From assembly GCF_030848505.1 (NCBI RefSeq), contig NZ_JAVDDU010000003.1, positions 186,001-250,000 of the forward strand: a stretch of DNA of 64,000 nt, written 5' to 3'. The position numbers and the translations under genes were made by a program. Source of the DNA: Marinimicrobium hydrolyticum (GTDB lineage Bacteria > Pseudomonadota > Gammaproteobacteria > Pseudomonadales > Cellvibrionaceae). This document shows, piece by piece, positions 30,174 through 38,880 of this stretch. Under the pieces are notes generated by a model. The model was not told where the DNA came from. It saw only the letters and a program-made list of their open reading frames with translations, and did not search any database. The number at the start of each line of letters is the position of its first letter. The stretch's first letter is position 1.

Positions 30174-31544
30174 ATGAAAAAGCTAATACTTTCACTTACA
30201 GCCAGCCTCGTGATGTTCGGCTCGGTATCCGCCAGCGCTGAATCACTGCTGGATATTTACCAGCTCGCTCTGGAAAATGATGCGCAACTAAAAGCGGATG
30301 AGGCGGCCTACCAGGCCGGACTGGAGATGCGGGCGATCAACCGCGCAGGTTTGCTGCCACAAGTGAACGCCTCCGCCGAGTACAGCACCGGTGAGACCGA
30401 CCGGACCGACTATACCAACCCGGAAGGCAGCTTCTCATCCGAAAACTCCTCTACCGGCTGGTCCATCACCTTAAACCAGCCGCTGTTCAATATGGCGTCC
30501 TGGTATAACTACCGCAGCGGCAGAACCTTGAGTGAACGAGCGGAAGCTGAATTTGCCGCCGCACAACAAGATTTAATTCTGCGCGTGGCCGAGGCCTACT
30601 TTAACGTCCTGCGCGCCACCGATAACCTGGAAACGGCCCAGGCGGAAGAGAAGGCCCTTAAGCAGCAATTGGAACAGACCCGCCAGCGCTACGAAGTGGG
30701 TTTGACCGCCATCACCGAAGTGCACGAAGCGCAATCCGTTTTTGACAGCGCCAGCGCGGCCGCTTTACAAGCACGCGGCAACCTGGGCATCGCCTATGAG
30801 GCTCTGGAAGTGCTCACGGGCCGCAGCCATGACCACATTGCCCCGCTGTCGGAAGACTTCTCCGTCACGGCCCCGGTCCCCGCTGATCGGCACGAATGGG
30901 TGGAATTTGCCCTGCAGAACAACTACAACCTGAAGGCCGCACGCCTGACCCGCGAAGCTTCTCACCAAAACGCTCGGGCCGCGAGTGCGCAGCATCTGCC
31001 CACCTTGACCGGTACCGCCCGCTACAGCAGTCAGAGAGGTGAAGGCACACAGTATCTCGGCGAACCCCGCTTCAGCGACGCGGAGACCGAAGGCCACACC
31101 TTCGGAGTGACCCTAAACGTACCTCTGTACGCCGGCGGTCGCACCTCAGCGCAACGTCGTCAAGCGCACGCCGAACACATGGTAAGCCAGGAGCAACTGA
31201 ACGTAACCCAGCGCAACATTATTCAAACCACGCGCGCGTTGCACCTTTCAGTGGATATCGGCGTATCTCAAGTTCAGGCCAGACGTCAGGCCATTATCTC
31301 CAGCGAAAGCGCTCTGGAAGCCACTCAAGCCGGCTACGAAGTGGGCACACGCAACCTGGTGGAAGTACTACTGGCACAGCGAGCTGTCTACCAAGCCCGT
31401 CGTGATTACGACAACGCCCTGTACGATTACATTATTAACAGCTTCGAACTGCGCCAAGTGGCGGGCATGCTGACTCCGGCAGACATTGAGCAAGTGGATG
31501 CCAACTTGCGCCACAACGCTTCCGTAAGCCAGAGCCGCTGGTAA
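30174..31544 (+). CDS. tolC: TolC-family outer-membrane channel
   Basis: 456 residues with a Sec signal peptide (MKKLILSLTASLVMFGS...ASA). Two outer-membrane-efflux-protein repeats: residues about 23-210 with DIYQLALENDAQLKADEA, and 230-440 with a second helical pair. A QPLFN strand and internal GLTAITEV are typical. Forms the trimeric exit duct for type I secretion and tripartite efflux. Position next to the nudF-parE run matches E. coli tolC. It could serve the three-adaptor ABC exporter encoded 8 kb away, which lacks its own outer-membrane gene. Confidence 0.95.
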   Translation: MKKLILSLTASLVMFGSVSASAESLLDIYQLALENDAQLKADEAAYQAGLEMRAINRAGLLPQVNASAEYSTGETDRTDYTNPEGSFSSENSSTGWSITLNQPLFNMASWYNYRSGRTLSERAEAEFAAAQQDLILRVAEAYFNVLRATDNLETAQAEEKALKQQLEQTRQRYEVGLTAITEVHEAQSVFDSASAAALQARGNLGIAYEALEVLTGRSHDHIAPLSEDFSVTAPVPADRHEWVEFALQNNYNLKAARLTREASHQNARAASAQHLPTLTGTARYSSQRGEGTQYLGEPRFSDAETEGHTFGVTLNVPLYAGGRTSAQRRQAHAEHMVSQEQLNVTQRNIIQTTRALHLSVDIGVSQVQARRQAIISSESALEATQAGYEVGTRNLVEVLLAQRAVYQARRDYDNALYDYIINSFELRQVAGMLTPADIEQVDANLRHNASVSQSRW

Positions 31545-31548
31545 CCCC

Positions 31549-32466
31549 ATGACGACGGCCTTTCCCAAGCGCGTGCGCCTGGTAGAGGTCGGCCCGCGTG
31601 ACGGTTTGCAAAATCAGGCTCGGCGCCTAACGACCGGGCAGAAAATCCGACTCATCGAAGGGCTCGCTCAGGCGGGCCTGGACTACTTGGAAGCCGGCAG
31701 TTTTGTGAACCCCAAGTGGGTTCCGCAGATGGCAGACAGCGATCAAGTACTGCGCGGCTTGCACCGCCAGCCAGGCGTTACCTACGCCGCCCTCACCCCC
31801 AACCTCAAAGGTTTTGAACGTGCCCTGGATGCGGGCGCCACGGAAGTGGCCGTGTTTGCCGCTGCCTCCGAAGCCTTTAGCCAGAAGAACATCAACTGCA
31901 GCATCAGCGAAAGCCTCACGCGCTTTGAGCCGGTCATGGAAGCCGCACGCGCGGCCAATCTGCCGGTACGCGGCTATATTTCCTGCGTCGTGGGCTGCCC
32001 TTACAGTGGCGATGTGGCACCAGCGCAGGTGCACAGCCTCGCCGAGCAGTTGCTGGCCATGGGCTGCCGGGAGGTCTCCCTGGGAGACACCATCGGTGTC
32101 GGCACCGCCGGTCATGTGGACCGCTTGCTCAGCCAATTAACCAAAACCCTCGCGCCGAATGACTTGGCCGTGCACATGCACGATACCTACGGCCAAGCCC
32201 TGACCAATATTTATGTGTCTTTGGGCTGGGGCATATCGGTGGTGGACAGTGCCATCGCCGGGCTGGGGGGCTGCCCCTACGCGCCGGGCGCTGCGGGCAA
32301 TGTGGCCACCGAAGACGTGGTTTATTTGCTCGACGGCCTGGGCATAGAGCACGGCACTAACCTGGAGCAATTAGTCGCTCTGGGGGAAGACATTTGCGCC
32401 CAACTGGGATGCCAAAACCAATCCCGAGTGGGACGCGCCTTGCATTCAATGGAGAATCAACCGTGA
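31549..32466 (+). CDS. mvaB: Hydroxymethylglutaryl-CoA lyase
   Basis: 305-residue TIM-barrel lyase cleaving HMG-CoA to acetyl-CoA and acetoacetate (leucine catabolism). Signature blocks: VEVGPRDGLQNQ, FVNPKWVPQMAD, SCVVGCPYSGDV, VHMHDTYGQAL metal-site histidines, and the catalytic-loop GLGGCPYAPGAAGN. It begins 4 nt after the tolC stop. No other leucine-degradation gene is in the window, so it is an orphan here. Confidence 0.95.
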   Translation: MTTAFPKRVRLVEVGPRDGLQNQARRLTTGQKIRLIEGLAQAGLDYLEAGSFVNPKWVPQMADSDQVLRGLHRQPGVTYAALTPNLKGFERALDAGATEVAVFAAASEAFSQKNINCSISESLTRFEPVMEAARAANLPVRGYISCVVGCPYSGDVAPAQVHSLAEQLLAMGCREVSLGDTIGVGTAGHVDRLLSQLTKTLAPNDLAVHMHDTYGQALTNIYVSLGWGISVVDSAIAGLGGCPYAPGAAGNVATEDVVYLLDGLGIEHGTNLEQLVALGEDICAQLGCQNQSRVGRALHSMENQP

Positions 32467-32765
32467 GCACCGTGGACACATCCGACTTAAAAACGGAACT
32501 CAATCTGGAAACCGCGCGCATTTCCTGGCGGGAGCTGGAGCGGTTTTTTGCTAACGGTAGCGCCCTGGCGGTGAGTCCAGGCCTGGACCTTTTGGACGTA
32601 GCCACCGCCATGGCGCAGGATCGGGCCCAGGAGGTCAATGACTGGCTGGAATCCGGGCAGTTAGGCCCAGTTTCCGATGATCAGGCGCTGAGTTGGCACC
32701 AGGACGATACTGAACTTTGGGCGCTGGTCATCAAACCCTGGGTACTGGTTCAAGAATCCCGGTAA
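32463..32765 (+). CDS. DUF2288 family protein
   Basis: About 100 residues from a GTG that overlaps the mvaB stop (GTGA). Conserved DUF2288 features: LETARISWRELERFFA, LDLLDVATAMAQD, and C-terminal WALVIKPWVLVQ. No function is known for the family. An upstream ATG in the same frame lies inside mvaB and was not chosen. Confidence 0.85.
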   Translation: MSTVDTSDLKTELNLETARISWRELERFFANGSALAVSPGLDLLDVATAMAQDRAQEVNDWLESGQLGPVSDDQALSWHQDDTELWALVIKPWVLVQESR

Positions 32766-33134
32766 GTTAGCGGCCTATCTCCTGCGTTCAGTTGGTGCGC
32801 AAAGCCCTTTCTATGCGCCATAGCGCGTCGATTATCCTTACAATCACCCCCTCCCTGCTCGGCACCCAAACTCCCAGGTCATTGATTTTACAGAGATTAG
32901 TATTTCTGGCGTGATTAATGCCTTATAGCCATTACTGGAGGGACTAGAGCGTTGGTCGGATAAAGGCCAGGGGTCCAGGACGACGGAAACAGGATATTCA
33001 ACCCGAGCAAGGAGAGCTCTAACCACGGACGGACAACCGCCCCGTCTCACCGCCCCACTCCGGACGCGAAGGAAGGATTCTGTTGCTGCGCCAACCGTGC
33101 GTACCACCGCCCAGGGAAAGGGCGGCTTTTTCTT
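32766..33134. other. Intergenic region carrying the GGA-rich sRNA
   Basis: No protein gene. The right half is the probable CsrA-binding RNA (32935-33136). The left part contains a CTTACA half-site at 32837-32842, resembling half of a GacA box, without the matching left half. An 87-codon minus-strand frame here has no ribosome site and no family look. Confidence 0.6.
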
Positions 33135-33136
33135 TT
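32935..33136 (+). ncRNA. Probable CsrA/RsmA-sequestering small RNA (RsmY/RsmZ/CsrB type)
   Basis: About 200 nt with some 13 GGA trinucleotides on the plus strand, against roughly three expected by chance. Several lie in loops of short hairpins: GGTC-GGATAAA-GGCC (about 32954-32968), GAGC-AAGGAGA-GCTC (33005-33019) and GAA-GGAAGGA-TTC (33068-33080). It ends in a strong intrinsic terminator. This is the architecture of GacA-controlled RNAs that titrate the translational regulator CsrA/RsmA. The 5' end is a guess from a TATAGC -10-like element at 32924. It is convergent with smrA. Confidence 0.75.
33107..33136 (+). terminator. Rho-independent terminator of the GGA-rich sRNA
   Basis: CCGCCC-AGGGAAA-GGGCGG followed by CTTTTTCTTTT. 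A textbook intrinsic terminator pointing rightward, with no protein gene just upstream to account for it. The T-tract touches the smrA stop codon. Confidence 0.92.
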
Positions 33137-33725
33137 ATCCACGTCGTTTATGCTGCCGTTCCCAGTTTTCCTGGCGTTTGCGTTCGCTTTTGCGTAACAA
33201 AACGTAAGTGGCACCCGTGCCACCGTGTGCCGGCAGGGCACTGTGAAATGCCATCACGTGCTGAAACTGCGGCAACCAGTGCGCGACACAACTCTTTAGC
33301 AATGCCGGATGGGCCCGGCCCAGACCTTTACCGTGAGTAATTAACGCGCAACGAATATCCTGTTCCATGCAATCTTCTACGAACTGATAAACGCTCCGAC
33401 GTGCCTGGTCGACGGTCATGCGATGTAAATCCAGGCGGGCGTCCAAGGCGTACTTGCCCTGACGCAGCTTCCGGTAGACACCGTTTTGCACGCCCGAACG
33501 CTTGAACGCCAACACGTCCAAAGGATCCACGGGCGGCACATGATCACCGGAGAGGAAATTTTTTTCGCCGGCTTGCTCGGCCACGGCAGCGGCCCGCCGT
33601 TGCTCGTCACTGAGTGCGGATACGCGGTCTTTTTTCAGGGGGACGCGCTGCTCAGCCTTAATCGGCTTAACGTCGCGCATTTCACGCAAAAAGGCTTCCC
33701 GCTCATCCGAGTTCTGGTCGCTCAT
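33135..33725 (-). CDS. smrA: Smr-domain protein (SmrA/YdaL type)
   Basis: 196 residues. The N-terminal ~80 residues (FLREMRDVKPIK) and C-terminal ENWERQHKRRG match E. coli SmrA/YdaL. The Smr domain at about 95-180 contains LDLHRMTVDQAR, ITHGKGLG and LPAHGGTGATYVLLR. Smr domains of this group are DNA or RNA endonucleases; SmrB acts on mRNA at collided ribosomes, while the SmrA role is less clear. Unlike my recollection of E. coli SmrA, the LDLH motif is intact here. Convergent with the sRNA. Confidence 0.88.
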   Translation of the reverse strand: MSDQNSDEREAFLREMRDVKPIKAEQRVPLKKDRVSALSDEQRRAAAVAEQAGEKNFLSGDHVPPVDPLDVLAFKRSGVQNGVYRKLRQGKYALDARLDLHRMTVDQARRSVYQFVEDCMEQDIRCALITHGKGLGRAHPALLKSCVAHWLPQFQHVMAFHSALPAHGGTGATYVLLRKSERKRQENWERQHKRRG

Positions 33726-33763
33726 AACTCACCACTCATAGACTCATTCAGACAGAATTCATT

Positions 33764-34792
33764 ATGCCTCAGACGGATACACACAGCGACGAACTGGCAC
33801 GAGAAAAAGGGAGGCATAGGGGCGCTAGCACTGCTAAACTCTCGCTGAGTGAGAGCGCATTCAACGCGCCGTTAAGCCAGCTCGAACTGGGAAAGATCGA
33901 CACCATGGGCAGTCACTACATCATCGCACTGGTAACACTTCTGCTAACCGTCCTGGGGGCGTTCGGTTGGGCTCTAGCGGTGTTTTACGGGGGCATCAGC
34001 ATTCCCCCGGCCCAGGTGGACTGGCACGATGTCAGTCGCATGTTGATGCTTTGCCTGACCGCCTTCACCGTGCTGTGCATTGCCATCTTTTTGCCGGTCC
34101 GGCGCTCAATGGGCGTCAAACTGACATTGGGTTTCGGTTTGATTTTTATCGGTGCCTGGCAAGAGCTCCTGAATACTTTGATCATCAACCGCTGGGCACT
34201 GGTACTTTGGCTGGAGGTGGTCTGCTTTCCGGGTGGTCTACTAGCCGCTGGGTGGGGCCTTTATCAATTGGGAAGGCAGTACCGGCTCAACCGCCTTCTG
34301 CTGCAAAGCTACCATAAAGTCGAGCGCGAGCTGGCCACCATGGATCAACTCACGCAGCTGTACAACCGGCGCAGTTTTTTCGCCATCTGTTCCGATTTAC
34401 TGGCCAACGCAGCGCCCTCCAAACCAGCCGCTGCCGTGGTGTGCTTGCGAATTCACAACCTGCCGGAAATAAACAAAAAATTAGGCTTCGCCGCTGGTGA
34501 TGAGGTCCTGACGCAGGTGGCCAAATTGATCAGACGCCACACACGCTCCAAGGACATTAGCGCGCGCTTGGGAGCGCGCCGACTGGTGGTCTTCATGCCC
34601 GGCGCCAGCCTGCCCGAAGCCGAAGCACTGGCGCAACGCGTCGTGCAGCGCAGCGAGCACATGGTGGTGACCAACCCACAAGGGCGGGAAGTGCCTCTGC
34701 ACGTGGAGGTGGTTTACTCACTCGCTGCCGCAGAGCCGGACGAAGAGCTAGAGCCGCTGTTGCGCCGCGCCGGCGCCGTGGCTTGCAACTAA
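33764..34792 (+). CDS. Membrane protein with degenerate GGDEF domain
   Basis: 342 residues. After a polar N-terminus of ~45 residues come four hydrophobic helices (about 50-75, 88-108, 115-135, 140-165), then a GGDEF-type domain (about 185-330) with DQLTQLYNRRSF and the FAAGDEVL helix. The catalytic GG(D/E)EF signature is replaced by GARRL, so diguanylate cyclase activity is not expected; it may be a sensor or scaffold. The start is uncertain: an ATG at 33905 would leave just the membrane part and GGDEF. Divergent from smrA. Confidence 0.8.
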   Translation: MPQTDTHSDELAREKGRHRGASTAKLSLSESAFNAPLSQLELGKIDTMGSHYIIALVTLLLTVLGAFGWALAVFYGGISIPPAQVDWHDVSRMLMLCLTAFTVLCIAIFLPVRRSMGVKLTLGFGLIFIGAWQELLNTLIINRWALVLWLEVVCFPGGLLAAGWGLYQLGRQYRLNRLLLQSYHKVERELATMDQLTQLYNRRSFFAICSDLLANAAPSKPAAAVVCLRIHNLPEINKKLGFAAGDEVLTQVAKLIRRHTRSKDISARLGARRLVVFMPGASLPEAEALAQRVVQRSEHMVVTNPQGREVPLHVEVVYSLAAAEPDEELEPLLRRAGAVACN

Positions 34793-34816
34793 CCCCGACG
34801 CCCGCTTTGCAACCCG

Positions 34817-37426
34817 TTAACCGGTGTTGCGCATTCCCGCCGATATCCCCGCCATGGTTACCTTCAGTGCCCGCTCCAACTCTGGGCTAATATCCTTACC
34901 GCTGCGGTAACGCCTGAGCAGCTCGACCTGTAGGTAATTGAGCGGGTCCACGTAGGGCTTGCGCACTTCCAGCGCTTTTTGCAGCACCGGGTCGCCACTC
35001 AGCACCGCGTCTTGTTTTTTGATGCGGTTAATAAGCGCTTCCAGTTCTGCCAAATCCGTACGCAATTCGGCGCCGAGATTGTGCAGCTCGGGCGCGGCCA
35101 ATTGCTTTTCATAATAACCGCTGATGTCACCATCCGATTTGCCAATAACCATTTCCAGCAAGTCGAGAAAACTGGAGAAGAACGGCCAGTTTTCGATCAT
35201 GTCCTGCAGAGTGTCCGGCGCCTCTGTTAGGGCATACTCCAGCGCCTGACGGGTGCCCAACCAGGAGGGCAGGTTCAGGCGCACCTGCGTCCAGGCGAAC
35301 ACCCAGGGAATGGCGCGCAGACTTTCCACGCCACCTGACGCTTTACGCTTAGCGGGTCGGCTACCCAAAGCCAGGAGGTTAAGCTCCTGCTCCGGTGTCA
35401 GGCTGCGAAAGTAGGGTACGAAATCCGGATGGCCGCGCACCACTTTCCGATAGGCCTCCAGGCTCTGCCCCGCCATACCCTCAATCAGCGTCCGCCATTC
35501 CTCGGCTGGCGCCGCGTGGGGTGACAGGGTGGCGCGCAGGGTCGCCGCCACATAGGTAGAGAAGCTGGCAAAGGCGACTCGCGGCTGACCAAACTTGTAG
35601 CGAATCATTTCACCTTGTTCCGTCACGCGAATGCGACCCCGCACAGAACCCGGCGGCTGAGAAGCCATGGCTTTTTCTACCGGGCCGCCGCCGCGACCGA
35701 CGGTACCACCGCGACCGTGGAACAAGACCAGCTGGATGCCGTGCTGCTCGCTCAGTTTCACGAGTTTTTCCTGCGCCTTATATTGGGCCCAGGTGGCGGC
35801 AAATTTACCCGCATCTTTGGCCGAATCGGAATAGCCGATCATCACCGTTTGGCAGCCGTCCGTGTACTCTTTGTACCAGGGCAGTTGCCAGAGGCGGCCC
35901 ATCACTTCTGGTGCCCGGTCCAGGTCATCCAGAGTTTCGAACAGCGGAACAATGGGCATGGGCCAGCGCATACCGCACTCTTTGAGCAGCAAGGCTACAA
36001 CGAGAACATCGGACGGTTGCTGGGCCATGGAGATAATGTAGTGGGACAGAATTTCCCGAGGCTCGGCGGCAATCACTCGGCAGGTCGCCAGAACCTCAGC
36101 GGTTTCCTCGCTCATGGGCCAGTCAACGGGCAACAGCGGTCGCTTGCTTTGCAGTTGTGCTAACAGGAAGTCCTGTCGCTCGTCTTCGCTCCAGTCTTTG
36201 TAGCTTCCCAGTTCCAGGTAAGTGGTCAGCTCGTCCATTACCTGAACGTGACGCTCGCCATCTTGCCGAATGTCCAGCGGCACCAGGTTGATGCCAAAAC
36301 TGTGGATACGACGGATGGTGTCGATGAGCGGACCATTGGCAATGTGCGGCAGGCCGACCTCGCGCAGGGAACGGTAGCAGAGCATCAGCGGTTCAAGCAG
36401 GTCTTCCCGGCTCGTCACCACGCCTTCCGGTTGCACCATAACCTGACCTCGCAGGCGCGCTTCGGTCCACTCAAGGGTCAGTTGCAAGCGGCGGCGCAAA
36501 TCCTGAAGTACTTCTCGGTAAGGTGTGGGGCTGTCGGGGCAACGGGCGCGCAGGTCGGCGCTCGCGTGGAGCATGCTAAGGTCATTGCCCAGACCGTGCA
36601 CATCGCGTAGGTACAGTTCGGCGGCCATCCAGCGGCCCAGCAACAGAACTTCTTTGGTCACCTTGTGAGTAACGTTGGGGTTACCATCCCGGTCGCCGCC
36701 CATCCAGGAATAGAATTTCAGCGGTTGTAAGTCGATGGGCAGGCATTGGTCCAGGTGCCGGCAGCAGAGCCGATCCAGGTGCCGAATAAAGTCGGGCACG
36801 GCTTGCCACAAACTGTTTTCGATGACCGCAAAGCCCCATTTGGCTTCGTCCACGGCAGTGGGTCGCTCGCTGCGGATTTCGTCGGTGCTCCAGATCTCTT
36901 CCACCAACCGGTGCAGACGTCCGTGGTGTTTGTCCTGCTCATAGGCGAGCAGGTTTCCGCGTTTGCGGTCCACCAGGGTGTTGACCACTTGGTCATACTT
37001 GCGGATCAAGGTGCGGCGGGTCACTTCGGTGGGGTGGGCGGTCAGCACTAGGTCGATGCTGAGGTTGCGAATCACGGTTGCCAGTTCGTCCTTGCCGTAG
37101 GTGGCGGAGAAGTCCAGCAACATGGCTTTGAGTCCATCTTCCCGCTCGGCTTCGGCACTGGCGTAGTATTCCTGCTCGGCGATGTTGGCGAGGTTTAAGA
37201 ACTGGTTGAAGGCCCGGACGATGGGCAGAATGTGCGCGTCATCCAACTGGCCCAGCATGTCCACCAGGGGCTCGGCGTCTTCTACTTCCTGTCCGGTTTT
37301 TCCCAACTGGCGAATTTCTTCGACTTTGTCGAACAGTGCCTGGCCTTCATGTTCTCTGATAGTGTCGCCGAGAAGATCTCCCAATAGACGGACGTTGTCG
37401 CGTAAGGTTTCCGGCAACTCAGACAT
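34817..37426 (-). CDS. ppc: Phosphoenolpyruvate carboxylase
   Basis: 869 residues. Carboxylates PEP to oxaloacetate, the main anaplerotic reaction. Catalytic regions visible: LTAHPTEVTRRT (active-site His), the glycine loop FHGRGGTVGRGGGP, the QPRVAFASF block and the invariant C-terminal RNTG. Start at ATG 37426 with GGGGAGAG upstream. Its 3' end converges with the GGDEF gene 24 nt away. Confidence 0.96.
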   Translation of the reverse strand: MSELPETLRDNVRLLGDLLGDTIREHEGQALFDKVEEIRQLGKTGQEVEDAEPLVDMLGQLDDAHILPIVRAFNQFLNLANIAEQEYYASAEAEREDGLKAMLLDFSATYGKDELATVIRNLSIDLVLTAHPTEVTRRTLIRKYDQVVNTLVDRKRGNLLAYEQDKHHGRLHRLVEEIWSTDEIRSERPTAVDEAKWGFAVIENSLWQAVPDFIRHLDRLCCRHLDQCLPIDLQPLKFYSWMGGDRDGNPNVTHKVTKEVLLLGRWMAAELYLRDVHGLGNDLSMLHASADLRARCPDSPTPYREVLQDLRRRLQLTLEWTEARLRGQVMVQPEGVVTSREDLLEPLMLCYRSLREVGLPHIANGPLIDTIRRIHSFGINLVPLDIRQDGERHVQVMDELTTYLELGSYKDWSEDERQDFLLAQLQSKRPLLPVDWPMSEETAEVLATCRVIAAEPREILSHYIISMAQQPSDVLVVALLLKECGMRWPMPIVPLFETLDDLDRAPEVMGRLWQLPWYKEYTDGCQTVMIGYSDSAKDAGKFAATWAQYKAQEKLVKLSEQHGIQLVLFHGRGGTVGRGGGPVEKAMASQPPGSVRGRIRVTEQGEMIRYKFGQPRVAFASFSTYVAATLRATLSPHAAPAEEWRTLIEGMAGQSLEAYRKVVRGHPDFVPYFRSLTPEQELNLLALGSRPAKRKASGGVESLRAIPWVFAWTQVRLNLPSWLGTRQALEYALTEAPDTLQDMIENWPFFSSFLDLLEMVIGKSDGDISGYYEKQLAAPELHNLGAELRTDLAELEALINRIKKQDAVLSGDPVLQKALEVRKPYVDPLNYLQVELLRRYRSGKDISPELERALKVTMAGISAGMRNTG

Positions 37427-37689
37427 ATTCTCTCCCCTAGACTGCTACAGTTGTGGGCATTCTATCATCCAGAACGGGGGCCCGCTCCAAATTGATACGG
37501 ATCAGTTTATCCACAGAACCTGTGTACAAGATTGTGAATCAACGCTTGGTAACCTCACCGAACTCAGCACTGGCCGGGCCTGGGCGCCACTGTTCAGTTT
37601 CTGCGCCTTATTCCCCCTGGCTCGTCGAAGTAGTGTTTTCGTCGAGGGTTTTGGTCCGAGGGCTAAGAGCTCTTTTCTGGCGGTGGATA

Positions 37690-37791
37690 GGGTTTGGCGA
37701 TCTGCCTCCGGGACACGCCGTTGATACATCCATGTAGGCTCCGTTGCAGCATCCATGCTGCAAAGGGTCCCGGAGGCAGCTCCCCAAACCC
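37690..37791 (+). repeat. Cruciform repeat, subfamily C (102 bp)
   Basis: Arms GGGTTTGG-N2-A-N-CTGCCTCCGG and CCGGAGGCAG-N-T-N2-CCAAACCC, complementary but unrelated in sequence to the A and B arms. Between them lies the family core (GACACGCCGTTGATACATCC...GGGTC) with internal hairpin TTGCAGCATCCATGCTGCAA. Confidence 0.8.
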
Positions 37792-37836
37792 TTGCGGGAC
37801 GCTTGGGTGCCACTAAGCCTATCCAACTTCCTTATT

Positions 37837-37983
37837 TCCCGAGCCTTTCGAAGTGGCACAGCGGAGAGTGGGGTAGGTACTCCCGGACTGTCGCCGACAG
37901 GAAGTCGGCGTCAAGCCCCCATGGATGGGTTCACGGCGTGTCCGGGAGTACCTACCCCACTCGTAGCACTCGATCAAAACGCC
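37837..37983 (-). repeat. Cruciform repeat, subfamily B copy 3 (with core)
   Basis: Perfect arms at 37866-37888 and 37940-37962 (GAGTGGGGTAGGTACTCCCG and complement). Relative to B1/B2 several arm bases differ on both sides so that pairing is kept or improved. The core is on the minus strand, and its internal hairpin is GCCGACTTCCTGTCGGC rather than the TGCAGCAT type. Confidence 0.85.
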
Positions 37984-38117
37984 CTCCCTTAATTCGCAGG
38001 TCAGGCCCAGGGCACCTTGGGCCACCAACGTACAAAAGTGGGTGCGACCGTTCGGGCGGTTTGGTAGGCTGACGCCCGGAACTTCTGACACAATAAAACA
38101 AGCAAAGGGAAAACTGT

Positions 38118-38861
38118 ATGTATCGTTCACTCACGTTAAGTCTCGCCCTCACGCTCGCCGCCGCCACCCAAGCCGACGACATGGTATGGCGGGGTGACTT
38201 TAGCACCGGAGATCTGTCCCAGTGGGACAACCTGATCCATGCCCAGGGGCTCAGCGTCCAGGATAAATGCACCTATCGCGGGGATTGGGCGGGCAAAGTC
38301 ACCATCACCGGGGATGAGGAATTTCTCTGGAACGGCCGTGAGGATCTCAACCGCACAGAATTCAAATACCAACCGGACGCTGAATACACCCGCGAGGGCG
38401 AAGACACCTACTTTGGCTGGAGTTTTTACCTGCCGGAAACACTGACTGAAAGTCGCCACGAGCTGGGCTACTGGGAATCGGATCAAAGCTGGCAGCAGAT
38501 CTTTCGTTTCAATATTGTTGGCTCCACCTTCGGCTTTCAAGCCAGCCGCGCGCCCGAGCCGTTTTGGGAAGAAACTGACTTCGCCAGCGCTGGGGTTTGG
38601 CGCGATGTCGCCATGCACATCCACTGGTCAACCGATCCCGAGAAAGGCTTTGTGGACGTTTGGTTGGACGGAGAACCCAAAGGCCGCGAGTATTTTCAAA
38701 CTCTAGCGAACGCCGAAGACCCGATGTTTGTCCAAATAGGGATTTTGCGTAACCAACAGCCAACTCCGGAAACCATATTGGTGGACAACGCACGCCACGG
38801 CCACTCTCTTGAAGCGGTGCTGGCGGACGTGAAGCCCAGCGAATCTGTTAGCTGTCCATAA
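38118..38861 (+). CDS. Secreted polysaccharide-lyase-like protein (heparin lyase I / PL20-like fold)
   Basis: 247 residues with a signal peptide (about 1-19, ending TQADD). The rest looks like the beta-jelly-roll Polysacc_lyase family: DFSTGDLSQWDN, an NRTEFKY strand, YFGWSFYLPE, QIFRFN, IHWSTDPEKGFVDVWLDGE and a C-terminal LVDNARHG. Members cleave uronic-acid polysaccharides (heparin lyase I, glucuronan lyase). Which polymer is cut cannot be told, and no transporter or other carbohydrate gene is adjacent. A weak ribosome site precedes the ATG. Confidence 0.75.
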   Translation: MYRSLTLSLALTLAAATQADDMVWRGDFSTGDLSQWDNLIHAQGLSVQDKCTYRGDWAGKVTITGDEEFLWNGREDLNRTEFKYQPDAEYTREGEDTYFGWSFYLPETLTESRHELGYWESDQSWQQIFRFNIVGSTFGFQASRAPEPFWEETDFASAGVWRDVAMHIHWSTDPEKGFVDVWLDGEPKGREYFQTLANAEDPMFVQIGILRNQQPTPETILVDNARHGHSLEAVLADVKPSESVSCP

Positions 38862-38880
38862 TCTGAACCACGAGGGCACC

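Larger units (their letters stand above)
37427..38117. other. 690-bp gene-free divergent region with two cruciform repeats
   Basis: Holds the ppc promoter on the left and two cruciform repeats (37690-37791 and 37837-37983), plus the leader of the lyase-like gene. Bases 37490-37680 contain nothing I can name. Open frames here read through repeats (recurring ACPG/HGWVHGVSG-like translations) and are not genes. Confidence 0.65.

Noticed and set aside
32825-32842. Full GacA box upstream of the sRNA
   Set aside because: CTTACA right half present, but the left half matches TGTAAG at only one of six bases.
32844-33107. 87-codon minus-strand frame in the sRNA region
   Set aside because: No ribosome site, no homology recalled, and it covers the GGA-rich RNA on the other strand.
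37608-38130. Several 80-105 codon frames between ppc and the lyase-like gene
   Set aside because: Read-through of cruciform repeats on both strands.
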